The position numbers and the translations under genes were made by a program. Of a stretch of DNA of 26,720 bases, positions 8,536-16,564 are shown one piece after another. How positions within the stretch are numbered: the first letter of the stretch is position 1; each line of letters starts with the position of its first letter. The notes beneath the pieces were generated by a model that did not search any database, was not told the DNA's origin, and was given only the letters and a program-made list of their open reading frames with translations. The stretch covers positions 1-26,720 of the forward strand of contig JANBTH010000208.1 in the NCBI GenBank assembly GCA_027578815.1, in the 5' to 3' direction. This stretch comes from Coemansia sp. RSA 1804. Lineage: Eukaryota; Kickxellomycota; Kickxellomycetes; Kickxellales; Kickxellaceae.

Positions 8536-10116
8536 CTAGACAACCTGTGTAGTCGGAATCTCTGGGACCGGCGGAAAGTCAAGAGAAACGCCTTCAACGT
8601 CTAGCTCCAGAATATCGGCAGCATGGCCGGTAAGCTCGGTGAGCGATGGCGATGTTCGACCGAGATCGCCATGGACAAACTCCTTGATGTATGCGCCTGC
8701 CTCGGATTCGATTCTGACCTTGTAAAAGTTACCTTCTATGTGAGAAATCGCCAGACTCAGAAGCTTTTTCGGGCGAGTAAGCGGTGCTCTGCGGTGGAGA
8801 ACACGAACTGGCGTTTTCTGCTGAAGAAGAATCCCATTCTGTCCAAGGCTATTGATCTCGTCCAGCTTCTCCTGGGTAAGCTGCGTTGAGAGCCACACCA
8901 ATGCGCAGTATTTTTTTGACTTGTTCTCCTCGCCTTCTTTTATTATCGACGTGTCGTCTGGACGGATTATCTGCAAGCGGCGTACCTGAACGGGCGAGTT
9001 TGAGCTCACAAGACTAGCCTCAGTATCGTGGATCTGCTCCTGAGTGATGGCTTTGATACGCGGGTTCATGCATTCTATGTAGAATGGACGTCCGTCGCCC
9101 AGCATGCGAACATCGGCGTCCTCTCGGCCAGAACCTACCAGATTATACTCATCGCAGCAGACGAGTCGTTGAAGGGGCTCGCCAATAACCTCGGCAACCG
9201 AGGTTTCGGTCATCCTTCTGCCCTCCACAATAAATGGTGTCTGGCTTATGTTTCTTTCGAGCTTTAAATATCGTCCACCAACAAACAACGACGCCCTTTT
9301 AAATGTAAGCGACTCTATCTTTGCTTGTGAAGAGATGGCTGAAGGCGGACAAGCAAAGTTCTCGGTAAACCAGTCATCTGAACGCTGGCCAAGCTCTGCA
9401 AGTACTACAGACAAAGACTTGCCGGCCGGTTGTGCCGCAACCGTCTTTCCACGACGGTGTTTGGGTTGTTTAGCAGGAGCACCCTGATCTGGAAATAAGA
9501 GTTGATGTTCTTGGGAGGTTTCTTCGTGACTGAAGACAACGTCAATCCTTGTATCGCTGCTAGAATCTGCCTTGATCCCACACATAACAGAAAGCCGATG
9601 AAATATCAGATAGCGCACAGCGTCTTTAATCTCGGGAACGCTGGATGCTACCAAAGGCATTTCCTGCTTCTTCCCAGCTATTGCGACTGACCTGTGCCGT
9701 ATGTAGATGCTCTTCGGAAGCTCAATGCCTACAGACACATTCGGAGAGTCAAATGCCTGCATTTTGTACTTTTCGGCTATAGAAGTTGCCAGGTCCAGAT
9801 CCAGTATGCCTAAACATGTAGTACAGAACTGGCTGCCTTGGGCTTCTTTTCCATCTTTGTCGTCGTGGACTTTTTGGTCTTGCTCTTTATTTGCCTCTGA
9901 TTTTGCTTCCGTTTCAAATGCATGACATATGTCGTTTGAACCGCATTCGTGGTAGATGGGACCAACAGGTAGCTGAATAAATCGCAGGACGCACAGGCCG
10001 CATAATCCAAAGCCACGAAGAGTCCTTGCTGCTTGTTTGACTTGGTCGACGCACCCGTATGGCGAGAGCCCCGATTTGATCCAATCGGCAATCACCTCCT
10101 CAATCGATGTAGACAT
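8536..10116 (-). CDS. PUS10: tRNA pseudouridine synthase Pus10
   Basis: A 526-residue member of the Pus10 family, which forms pseudouridine at tRNA positions 54/55 in archaea and many eukaryotes. The N-terminal zinc-binding region is visible as two CxxC pairs, Cys39/Cys42 (CGLCVLRF) and Cys98/Cys101 (CTTCLGIL). The catalytic half contains VGGRYLKLERNISQTPFIVE (about 279-298) and the family's signature GREDADVRMLGDGRPFYIE (about 330-348), whose aspartates include the catalytic one (Asp333 or Asp335). It ends with RRAPLTRPKKLLSL and VHGDLGRTSPSLTELTG, the motifs of the C-terminal pseudouridylase core. A polar Lys/Asp-rich insert (about 70-95) separates the CxxC pairs. The ATG at 10116 opens the reading frame. 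Budding yeast lacks Pus10, so the gene helps to place the host outside that lineage. Confidence 0.95.
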   Translation of the reverse strand: MSTSIEEVIADWIKSGLSPYGCVDQVKQAARTLRGFGLCGLCVLRFIQLPVGPIYHECGSNDICHAFETEAKSEANKEQDQKVHDDKDGKEAQGSQFCTTCLGILDLDLATSIAEKYKMQAFDSPNVSVGIELPKSIYIRHRSVAIAGKKQEMPLVASSVPEIKDAVRYLIFHRLSVMCGIKADSSSDTRIDVVFSHEETSQEHQLLFPDQGAPAKQPKHRRGKTVAAQPAGKSLSVVLAELGQRSDDWFTENFACPPSAISSQAKIESLTFKRASLFVGGRYLKLERNISQTPFIVEGRRMTETSVAEVIGEPLQRLVCCDEYNLVGSGREDADVRMLGDGRPFYIECMNPRIKAITQEQIHDTEASLVSSNSPVQVRRLQIIRPDDTSIIKEGEENKSKKYCALVWLSTQLTQEKLDEINSLGQNGILLQQKTPVRVLHRRAPLTRPKKLLSLAISHIEGNFYKVRIESEAGAYIKEFVHGDLGRTSPSLTELTGHAADILELDVEGVSLDFPPVPEIPTTQVV

Positions 10117-10512
10117 ATCCTCAAGGCTTTAGCGATATACAACAAAAGATAGTAGCAATTCAAAGCGCGCAAAGAAAAAAGCAAAAGACTAAAGATATTA
10201 AAATTCGTCATTATCGGAAATCTTTCAGTCAAAGAAGCAGAAAAGTGTTGGTGCTAGACTGGTAAATATGGTTTTTGGTCATCTGAAAGTGTTTCTGATT
10301 GACAGCTCACAATTTTTTTACTTTCTCCGACATTAGCGTTTTTGAATACTCGTAAAGAGTGACGTGTGGGGTCTATTTAACTCCTTCAACTTCTCTTCTT
10401 CTCTCTCCTCTCTCTCTTTTCTGCTCATTCATTTTCAGTTCTATTATCCGTGTCCATTTTTTTGTTGGATATTTTTTATCTTTTCTAAAAGCACTCTCTG
10501 TCTGTCGCCGCC
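10117..10512. promoter_or_regulatory. Divergent promoter region between PUS10 and the UCH gene
   Basis: 396 bp with no gene. A TGACGTG (CRE half-site-like) is at 10360-10366, and a CT-rich tract at about 10382-10422 (+) is about 100 bp ahead of the UCH ATG. On the other side, aaagaaaaaagcaaaagac at about 10169-10188 is the reverse-strand pyrimidine tract facing PUS10. The binding-site calls are only suggestive. Confidence 0.4.
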
Positions 10513-11205
10513 ATGTCTGCCGCCGTTAAAAAGATATACTGGATACCGCTTGAGGCTTCGCCCGAGTCCATGAACAAAGTGATCCACCAGATGGGCGTTG
10601 ACCCGTCAGTAAAGTTCAACGATGTCTATGGCTTTGACGATGAGCTCCTTGACATGGTTTCCAAGCCAGTCCACGCCCTGGTGTTTCTGTTTCCCATCAC
10701 CGATAGGCTTGAGAGTGCCAAAAAGGAGGAAGCCCTGAGCAGCGAAAACAAAGTGTCACCAAACGTGTGGTTTATGCGGCAGACCATCGGCAATGCCTGC
10801 GGCACAATGGCTATTTTCCACGCGCTGGGAAACAACCAAAAGACGATTCCCATGGACGGAAACATTGCCGAGTTCTTTAAAGAGGTGAACGGGCTTTCGC
10901 CCGAGGACAAGGCCAAGGTGCTCGAGCAGAGCAAGCCCATGAAGGAAGCCCACACGAGCGGAGCAATTGAGGGTCCGTCCGAGGTTCCAGAGGCTGAAGC
11001 TGAAATGGATCTTCACTTTGTTACGTATTCTATTGTCGACGGCGATTTGTACGAGCTTGACGGCAGGATGCCCGCTCCCATCAACCATGGTCCGGCCACC
11101 GATGTGCTGAGAGATGGAGTACGTGTCATCAAGAAGCGCATTGGCCAGATTGGGGACAACGCGCGTGAGTTTGTAGTTGTTTCCCTGAACCAGGACCAGC
11201 AGTAG
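10513..11205 (+). CDS. YUH1: Ubiquitin C-terminal hydrolase, UCH family (Yuh1/UCHL3-like)
   Basis: A 230-residue thiol protease of peptidase family C12, which removes small adducts from the C-terminus of ubiquitin (and in yeast Yuh1 also Rub1/NEDD8). The catalytic set is complete: oxyanion-hole Gln90 and nucleophile Cys96 (RQTIGNACGTMA), general base His168 (DLHFVTY) and Asp183 (DLYELDGRMPAPINHG). The crossover loop before His168 (about residues 145-166) is Glu/Ala-rich, as expected for the flexible loop that covers the active site. The length equals that of UCHL3 (about 230), and there is no C-terminal ULD extension, so it is the small processing type and not a UCH37/BAP1 type. The ATG at 10513 lies in the context ccgccATGt. 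No intron is required. Confidence 0.97.
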   Translation: MSAAVKKIYWIPLEASPESMNKVIHQMGVDPSVKFNDVYGFDDELLDMVSKPVHALVFLFPITDRLESAKKEEALSSENKVSPNVWFMRQTIGNACGTMAIFHALGNNQKTIPMDGNIAEFFKEVNGLSPEDKAKVLEQSKPMKEAHTSGAIEGPSEVPEAEAEMDLHFVTYSIVDGDLYELDGRMPAPINHGPATDVLRDGVRVIKKRIGQIGDNAREFVVVSLNQDQQ

Positions 11206-11775
11206 TTTTGAGTGCCTAGCAAGAGCATTTTTGTTGCCAATGTATCATTTCTTCATCCCCTTGCTTATCTTTGAAAGAATTGAAAGGCTGAACAGAAAGA
11301 GGTTTTTACAAGGTTTCCGTGTGGAATGATCAGCGTTCAGGATGTCAACATGAGCGGCTGGGGATTAAGGTTTGCTGTTCCGTAATCTGCATGAAAAGCT
11401 CTTTGGAAACTGTGATTTGGTTTTATGCCTATAAAAATATTGATTTTACCATTTGTGCAAGATATCGCGCCATCGCGACCTATGTAGTAAATTCTGGCCA
11501 TGTGCCTCTTGCATCGCAACAATAGCAGTCTATCGCAAATGCGGAATGGGGGGCAATATCCACTAGCATTTGATAAATGTAGCATTTTGCAAGCAGTTCT
11601 TGTAGAAAAAGGGGATTGCGCAACCAGGCAACACACACTATATAAATCGATGGATCTGGCTCCGTCATGAAGAAAGGATGGAACGCAAACCCCCAGCCCT
11701 GTCTGTCTCAATTAATCTTTTTTGTCTTTAGTTCTGCATTATCCAAAGTAAACAAACACTTTTTGTCTTCACAGA
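11206..11775. other. Intergenic region between the UCH and peroxiredoxin genes
   Basis: 570 bp with no supported gene. The reading frames here (for example an open stretch on the minus strand, about 11337-11711) are rich in Cys, Arg and Ser and have no domain character. The right part holds the peroxiredoxin promoter, with a TATA element at 11639-11647. Confidence 0.45.
11639..11647 (+). promoter_or_regulatory. TATA box of the peroxiredoxin gene
   Basis: TATATAAAT lies 129 bp upstream of the peroxiredoxin ATG, giving a transcription start near 11670 and a 5' leader of about 100 nt. It is one of the best TATA matches in the window and fits an inducible antioxidant gene. It is predicted from sequence only. 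Confidence 0.5.
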
Positions 11776-12441
11776 ATGGCGCCCTTGCGACTTGGATCCC
11801 TTGCACCCAACTTTGATGCTGAAACCACCACTGGGCCTGTGAACTTTCACGAGTTCATTGGCGATTCGTGGGGAGTTCTTTTCTCGCACCCAGCGGACTT
11901 CACGCCGGTGTGCACCACGGAGCTTGGCGAGGTCCAGAGGCTTGTTCCCGAGTTCAACAAGCGCAATGTCAAGGTCATCGGGCTGAGCACCAACGACCTG
12001 ACCGACCACGCCAAATGGGTCGACGACATCAACGAGGTCAACAACGTCACCGTCAACTTCCCAATCATCGCCGACAAGAACCGCGAGGTTGCCACGCTGT
12101 ACGATATGCTGGACAGTGTTGAGCACGATGCGTCCAACGTTGTTAATGGCATTCCGTTCACTGTGCGCTCTGTGTTTGTGATCGATCCAGCCAAGAGGAT
12201 CCGCCTTATCCTCACATATCCAGCCAGCTGTGGACGCAACTTTGACGAGCTCCTGCGTGCCATTGACTCGCTGCAGCTGTCGGACAAGCAGCCGATTGCC
12301 ACCCCGGCCAACTGGAAGCCCGGTGAGGACGTTATCGTCCATGTTAGCGTGCCTACCGAGAAAGCAAAGGAGATCTTCCCAGAGGTCAAGGAAACGCTGC
12401 CTTACTTGCGGTTTGCTACTTTGCCTGAGGAGACCAACTAA
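11776..12441 (+). CDS. PRX1: 1-Cys peroxiredoxin (Prx6 type)
   Basis: A 221-residue thiol peroxidase of the Prx6 subfamily, reducing H2O2 and organic hydroperoxides. The active site is textbook: Pro39, Thr43 and peroxidatic Cys46 in HPADFTPVCTTELG, with the supporting Arg131 in PFTVRSVFVIDP. The C-terminal extension typical of Prx6 is present (PANWKPGEDVIVHVSVP and YLRFATLPEETN). There is no resolving cysteine at the 2-Cys position (no VCPA motif), but a second cysteine, Cys152, sits in YPASCGRNFDELL where relatives normally have Thr or a small residue. The protein starts directly at the fold (MAPLRLGSLAPNFD), without a mitochondrial presequence, so a cytosolic location is likely, unlike yeast mitochondrial Prx1. 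It is preceded by a TATA box and convergent with the glucosidase I gene, 136 bp away. Confidence 0.96.
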   Translation: MAPLRLGSLAPNFDAETTTGPVNFHEFIGDSWGVLFSHPADFTPVCTTELGEVQRLVPEFNKRNVKVIGLSTNDLTDHAKWVDDINEVNNVTVNFPIIADKNREVATLYDMLDSVEHDASNVVNGIPFTVRSVFVIDPAKRIRLILTYPASCGRNFDELLRAIDSLQLSDKQPIATPANWKPGEDVIVHVSVPTEKAKEIFPEVKETLPYLRFATLPEETN

Positions 12442-12577
12442 CCAACCAGGCACATTGCCTATTGTATTGGTAGCACTGTTTTTTTTCTCAAATATATCTT
12501 GTTCTGAGTTTATTTATTAAACATTAAACGTATGTTTTATTTGTCAGCAACTTTTAAACCACGAAACCTGCCAAAGG

Positions 12578-15031
12578 TCAATACTTCTCTGCCATTATCA
12601 ACACAATGAGCGTTGTCCATCCAGTAAACGGATGCGTGCCCTGGCCATGTCCGTCTTCCGGGTTGTACTGCTCCCAGAAGAACCGCGACTCCCTGTACTG
12701 CTTGCCAATATTGTCAATCAGATTCCGGCGCAGACCTGTGTATATGCGCTGCGCCTGCTCTTGGTAGGGGCCTTCCACAGTAATGTAGTTGCGGTAAAGC
12801 GAAGACAGCAGCAGATAGTTGATATTGATCCACACCGGCCCGCGCCAGTAGTCCTCGCCCTTTCCATAGTATGGATCGCTCTTGGACAGCGAGCGGATTC
12901 CGTAGTCCGTCCACAGCTCGTTTGGATCCTCAACAATATCCAAGATATGTCCAAGCTTGGCAGAATGCGGCGGTACAAGCCCCAGAAGCACAGGGAACAG
13001 ACTGACGTATCCCTTGTGGCAAACAAAGACAGGCTCGGTCGCTGTGCTCGCATCGTCCTCCAGCTCATCATAGTCATCGCGTACACGCACGGTCACATCA
13101 CAGTACATATTCTCATCGTCGTTCCAATGCAGCTCATCCAGTCTGCGCAAGTACAGCTGAAGATTGCTGTCGGGTGGTATCGCCACATTCTCTTCTGTGC
13201 TGCTAGTGTTGGTAGATGCAAAGGTGGCGAGCTCCGCGTTCACCATCTCCATATATGTGACCCATGAGAATAGATCAACATGAAGCTCGCCAGTGCTTGG
13301 CGGCCGTGCACGAGGATAGTCGTCGATGCCTGATGTAAGCGTGTGGTCCATTGTGCGGCCACGCCATCTAAAGCCATAGGCCGCATTCATGCGCTGCTCG
13401 CTGCCAGACAACCCGCCTGCAACATTGTGCACTTCGCCCGCTTGCGTCCTGTGAAAAAACTCTAGTAATCTGGACACGTACTCTGCCATCTTGCCAAGAT
13501 CGTCGCGCATTGCTTGAGTCTTTGTCTCAATGTCGATACCCTGTGCCCTGCTATCCACGTTGATGGTCTTGCCGAGCGATTCGGTAACGTTGGCGGCCTT
13601 AGTCCACGAGGCAAGCATCTGAATGGGTAGCAGGAGTGTGGGAGGGTTGGCGAAATTTGGATACTGAACCTGGAACTCCTTGGGCACCTTGCTGCGCGCC
13701 TCCTCGCCGAGTATTTGCTCACGTGCAATCCATCCGTTGCTGTCCATCGTTTGGAACCAGCTGTGCAGAATCTCCACGCTCAGCTCGCTGTCCCAGTGAC
13801 CCAGAACAAGCTGGTGGAATCCTTCGTCCCAAATGAAGCCTCGTGGAAAGAATGGGCGTGATGGCGCTGCTGCAAAGAGCGAGTAAGGCTCACAAAGCTC
13901 GGGATCAGCAATCCTTATGTCTCTCTGATCATATTCAGGCTTTGGATCCTTTGAAACAAGCCCACTTCCATAAAAGTATCCAATTCCTCCTATTAAGCTA
14001 CTCAGCGCATTGCGCGCCATCTCGATCTCCGTATTGTCAAATCCCTTTTCGCGGAGACGAAACACTGAATCGAAACGAGTATCAAAGTCCTTGCGCTTGT
14101 TATTTACAACCGTGTCAATTGATTCATTGTCAATCTTTGCGCTCTCGTCAGCACACTCGTATACCACATCGAAAGAGAACTCGCCTCGCACAACCATTTG
14201 CGCAAAGAATAGATTCTTTCCCTTTTTCTTTGGAATGTCGGTGTCCAGACTGAACAGAATATGGCCTGGGAACGGCGCCTTTTTTTCCGTTTGCTCGATT
14301 ACCTTGATCATACGCGTTTTGGCCGACGCTACGACCTTTTGACTGATGAATTCCTTGGCACGCCAAACCTCGGTCTTTGGAACCTTTAATGCGACCCCGC
14401 TGATTTTGCTGACTGAGGAGATACCATCCACCTTTAGTAGGTTCTCCGGTAACTGTGGCGACACATTGCTTTGCGCAGGCACGATCCGAATGTTGAAGCG
14501 ACCGAGCTCAGGAGTCTTGCCCCTAATAGTCAGCATATCGTCAAGCACAGACATTACCATCGTGCCATTTCCCTCGAGACCAAAGTAATACATTAGCGAT
14601 ACGCCATCAGTATCCTCCTTAAGAGTCTTGCCGCTGAAGCGGGCCGCCCAGCTACCGCCATTCGTGCCAGGCACCTTGACAAACTCGGACTTTATCTCAA
14701 CACCATGGTCGGTATCTCGCATTATTTGTTCTCCAAAGTCGCGTCCGTTGTGTCGTGCGTACCCGTATTCGCTCAAATTGTCGCCAAGCTCGCATGAATG
14801 CCGAATGGAGTCCCAGTTGCGCTGGTTATCAAGCCCAAACCACATTAGCCCGCTGAGCAAAGAGTTTGGCAGCCGTGGCCGTGTGCCGAAATATAGATTT
14901 GGTCTGTATGTGCCCCAGAAAAGGTCATTATCTAGTTCGCTTTTGGAATTATCTGCTTTAGCCGAGTTCATGTCACTCGCACATGCGTAGAGATTCAGAG
15001 AAAGTATTAGTGCTGATTTGAGAAGCCCCAT
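12578..15031 (-). CDS. CWH41: ER mannosyl-oligosaccharide glucosidase I (GH63)
   Basis: An 817-residue glycoside hydrolase family 63 enzyme, which removes the outermost alpha-1,2-glucose from Glc3Man9GlcNAc2 just after transfer to nascent glycoproteins in the ER lumen. N-terminal domain: LFWGTYRPNLYFGTRPRLPN (about 38-57). The (alpha/alpha)6 catalytic domain includes PFFPRGFIWDEGFHQLVLGH (about 393-412), WIAREQILGEEARSKVP, YGKGEDYWRGPVWININYLL (about 727-746) and FWEQYNPEDGHGQGTHPFTG near the C-terminus. By analogy with related GH15/GH37/GH63 enzymes, the Asp in IWDEGFHQ and the Glu in EQYNP are the probable catalytic region. A short hydrophobic N-terminus (MGLLKSALILSLNLYACASD) can act as signal peptide or anchor. 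Length and motifs indicate an intact, intronless gene. It is divergent from the BUD22 pair. Confidence 0.96.
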   Translation of the reverse strand: MGLLKSALILSLNLYACASDMNSAKADNSKSELDNDLFWGTYRPNLYFGTRPRLPNSLLSGLMWFGLDNQRNWDSIRHSCELGDNLSEYGYARHNGRDFGEQIMRDTDHGVEIKSEFVKVPGTNGGSWAARFSGKTLKEDTDGVSLMYYFGLEGNGTMVMSVLDDMLTIRGKTPELGRFNIRIVPAQSNVSPQLPENLLKVDGISSVSKISGVALKVPKTEVWRAKEFISQKVVASAKTRMIKVIEQTEKKAPFPGHILFSLDTDIPKKKGKNLFFAQMVVRGEFSFDVVYECADESAKIDNESIDTVVNNKRKDFDTRFDSVFRLREKGFDNTEIEMARNALSSLIGGIGYFYGSGLVSKDPKPEYDQRDIRIADPELCEPYSLFAAAPSRPFFPRGFIWDEGFHQLVLGHWDSELSVEILHSWFQTMDSNGWIAREQILGEEARSKVPKEFQVQYPNFANPPTLLLPIQMLASWTKAANVTESLGKTINVDSRAQGIDIETKTQAMRDDLGKMAEYVSRLLEFFHRTQAGEVHNVAGGLSGSEQRMNAAYGFRWRGRTMDHTLTSGIDDYPRARPPSTGELHVDLFSWVTYMEMVNAELATFASTNTSSTEENVAIPPDSNLQLYLRRLDELHWNDDENMYCDVTVRVRDDYDELEDDASTATEPVFVCHKGYVSLFPVLLGLVPPHSAKLGHILDIVEDPNELWTDYGIRSLSKSDPYYGKGEDYWRGPVWININYLLLSSLYRNYITVEGPYQEQAQRIYTGLRRNLIDNIGKQYRESRFFWEQYNPEDGHGQGTHPFTGWTTLIVLIMAEKY

Positions 15032-15439
15032 CTTTTAAGGAAGCACATGCGAAAATAATACGGGGTATTTGAGTGAATGAGTTAAAGAAAGAAAGCTACC
15101 TGGGCTACAGTCAGTCAAACTCGCTAAATAATGCCTTGCGAGGTTTCTATTGCGATCAGTACTCGTTTTTACAATCGCCAGTGACGTCGTTGCGTTAATC
15201 GCGATCTATGAGTGTTGACATTTGCTTGGTTGGCTCAATCTGCTGGGAATCAAAAATGCCTTACTGATTTGGTGATCGGTTATTAAGAAAATCCTTTTTT
15301 GCTTTTGGCAGAGACAAAGGCATTATTTTTCCAGTGATCAGTCCTTTTTGCTTTTGCTTTTTCCTCTTCTTCATTCGTTCTCATCATTTGTTATAGCTCA
15401 TTTATCTTGGCCAGGCTATTCGATATTGTACTTTTTGAA
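15032..15439. promoter_or_regulatory. Divergent promoter region between glucosidase I and the first BUD22 copy
   Basis: 408 bp with no gene. TGACGTC (CRE-like) is at 15182-15188. A repeated ctttttgcttttgcttttt tract at about 15342-15363 precedes the + strand gene. The last 20 bp before the ATG (attgtactttttgaaATGGC) resemble those before the second BUD22 copy, suggesting that the proximal promoter was duplicated with the gene. Confidence 0.45.
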
Positions 15440-16207
15440 ATGGCAACAGTAAAGGAAATAAACCAGGAAGTAGGCCTCCTTGAGACGAAACCCGGCGAAG
15501 GCAAGCCTTCTTGGGAGGCTCTGGCTAAGGAGGGGAAGAGATTAAGGATTGAAGCGAAAAAGAACAGAGCAGCCATCAAAGCTACCACTAAATTGAAGTC
15601 ATCTAGCGACGACCCGAATGCAGCTGATCCACAACAGGAGAAGTTTCGTAGGATGCGGATCGAAAAGGCCCAGCAAGCGCTTCGCCAGAGATGTCGGGTT
15701 TTCCATTCGATAATGAAGAGAATTACGAACCTTGAAAAGCAAACGAGGCTGCGCCGTATAAGGAAGGCGAAGAAGGTGTTGGATAAATTTGATAGCAGCG
15801 AAAGGGACGCAAACAAAGCAAAAACGGCTATTGACGAAAACACAGAGACTCTGGAGAATGTCCAAAAGATAAAAGTGGACGATCTGGTGGAGTGCATGGT
15901 CCTGAGGTCCTATAAAAGAAGCCCTGTGATTCGCGAGGCTTTCGGCGAGTACGAGTGCGAGCCACACATTAGGGTTTTGTCAGACGATAAAACGGCAATG
16001 CGTTTGCTAAAAGATGTGAAGGCTGTCAACGTCATCAAGGCTGCTGTGTTGGCTGTCGAAGCGCTGATAGAGGGATCCAACACCAAAGCCGCGAAGAAGC
16101 TTGCAAGAGAAAAAGCCAAACAGCTAAGAAAGAGCAGGAAGGAGCTTGCGAAGCAGGAGGCTCTTAATGCCGATTCCGTTGACCAAGACAATGAGCAACT
16201 AGTTTAG
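15440..16207 (+). CDS. BUD22-like paralogue lacking the C-terminal half
   Basis: A 255-residue protein that aligns along its whole length, with few gaps, to the first roughly 250 residues of the BUD22 gene just downstream. I judge about two thirds of positions identical; blocks such as TENVQ-like ENVQKIKVDDLVECMVL, SDDKTAMR and NVIKAAVLAVEALIEGSNTK are nearly unchanged. It stops at KQEALNADSVDQDNEQLV and so lacks the acidic run and the signature Bud22 C-terminus (RPGQRARRQ and LHPSWEAKKK) of its neighbour. I start at the ATG at 15440; a TTG 33 bp upstream only extends the frame artificially. Charge is strongly basic with a predicted long coiled coil. The frame is intact and conserved, so it may still be made as a nucleolar protein or a partial competitor of Bud22; it could also be a decaying duplicate. 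Confidence 0.85.
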   Translation: MATVKEINQEVGLLETKPGEGKPSWEALAKEGKRLRIEAKKNRAAIKATTKLKSSSDDPNAADPQQEKFRRMRIEKAQQALRQRCRVFHSIMKRITNLEKQTRLRRIRKAKKVLDKFDSSERDANKAKTAIDENTETLENVQKIKVDDLVECMVLRSYKRSPVIREAFGEYECEPHIRVLSDDKTAMRLLKDVKAVNVIKAAVLAVEALIEGSNTKAAKKLAREKAKQLRKSRKELAKQEALNADSVDQDNEQLV

Positions 16208-16564
16208 TGAATAAAGCTTTAACTAAAACACAGTGAAGGAAAGAAATTGAAAATAATATTAAACCATGCCTAAAATCCAAGACTCAACCAGAACTTGAGT
16301 AAGAGGAAACTCGAATGAACTGCGGTTCCGTTGACCTTTGTTAAAATATGGCTCCTGTGTTCTGGTTTCGTTGACTCAAAAATCACAATGGATCAGGAAA
16401 TCCTCTGATCAAGAGATGCACTAGAAAAATACTTTTTACTTTTGGCTGGGCTATATTCACCATCATTCTTCTGAACACTCTTTTTCTTTCTTTTTCCTGG
16501 ATAGCTTATTCATGTTTTGATATAACTTGCCCAACCTACTCAAAATTGTACTTTTTTTTCTGAA
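16208..16564. other. Spacer between the two BUD22 copies
   Basis: 357 bp. An AATAAA-like signal (gtgaataaagc) lies just after the stop of the first copy. I see no remnant of the missing C-terminal coding region here. The right end holds a pyrimidine tract at about 16480-16499 and the duplicated proximal promoter (attgtacttttttttctgaa before the ATG). Confidence 0.45.

Noticed and set aside
11337..11711. A 124-codon minus-strand frame between the UCH and peroxiredoxin genes
   Set aside because: It crosses the peroxiredoxin TATA element and has a Cys/Arg-rich random composition.
11740..11775. tttttgtcttcacag just before the peroxiredoxin ATG, resembling a 3' splice site
   Set aside because: The only nearby donor would give an intron of about 30 nt, which is too short. 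The gene also begins cleanly at the next ATG. A leader intron with a distant donor remains possible but unsupported.
11728..12453. A 241-codon minus-strand frame covering the whole peroxiredoxin gene
   Set aside because: It mirrors the biased codons of the peroxiredoxin and has no family resemblance.
12632..13267. A 211-codon plus-strand frame inside the glucosidase I gene
   Set aside because: It is antisense to strongly conserved GH63 motifs and is best explained as a shadow.
15407..15439. TTG-started extension of the short BUD22 copy
   Set aside because: The second copy begins at the equivalent ATG, and the upstream bases match its non-coding leader.
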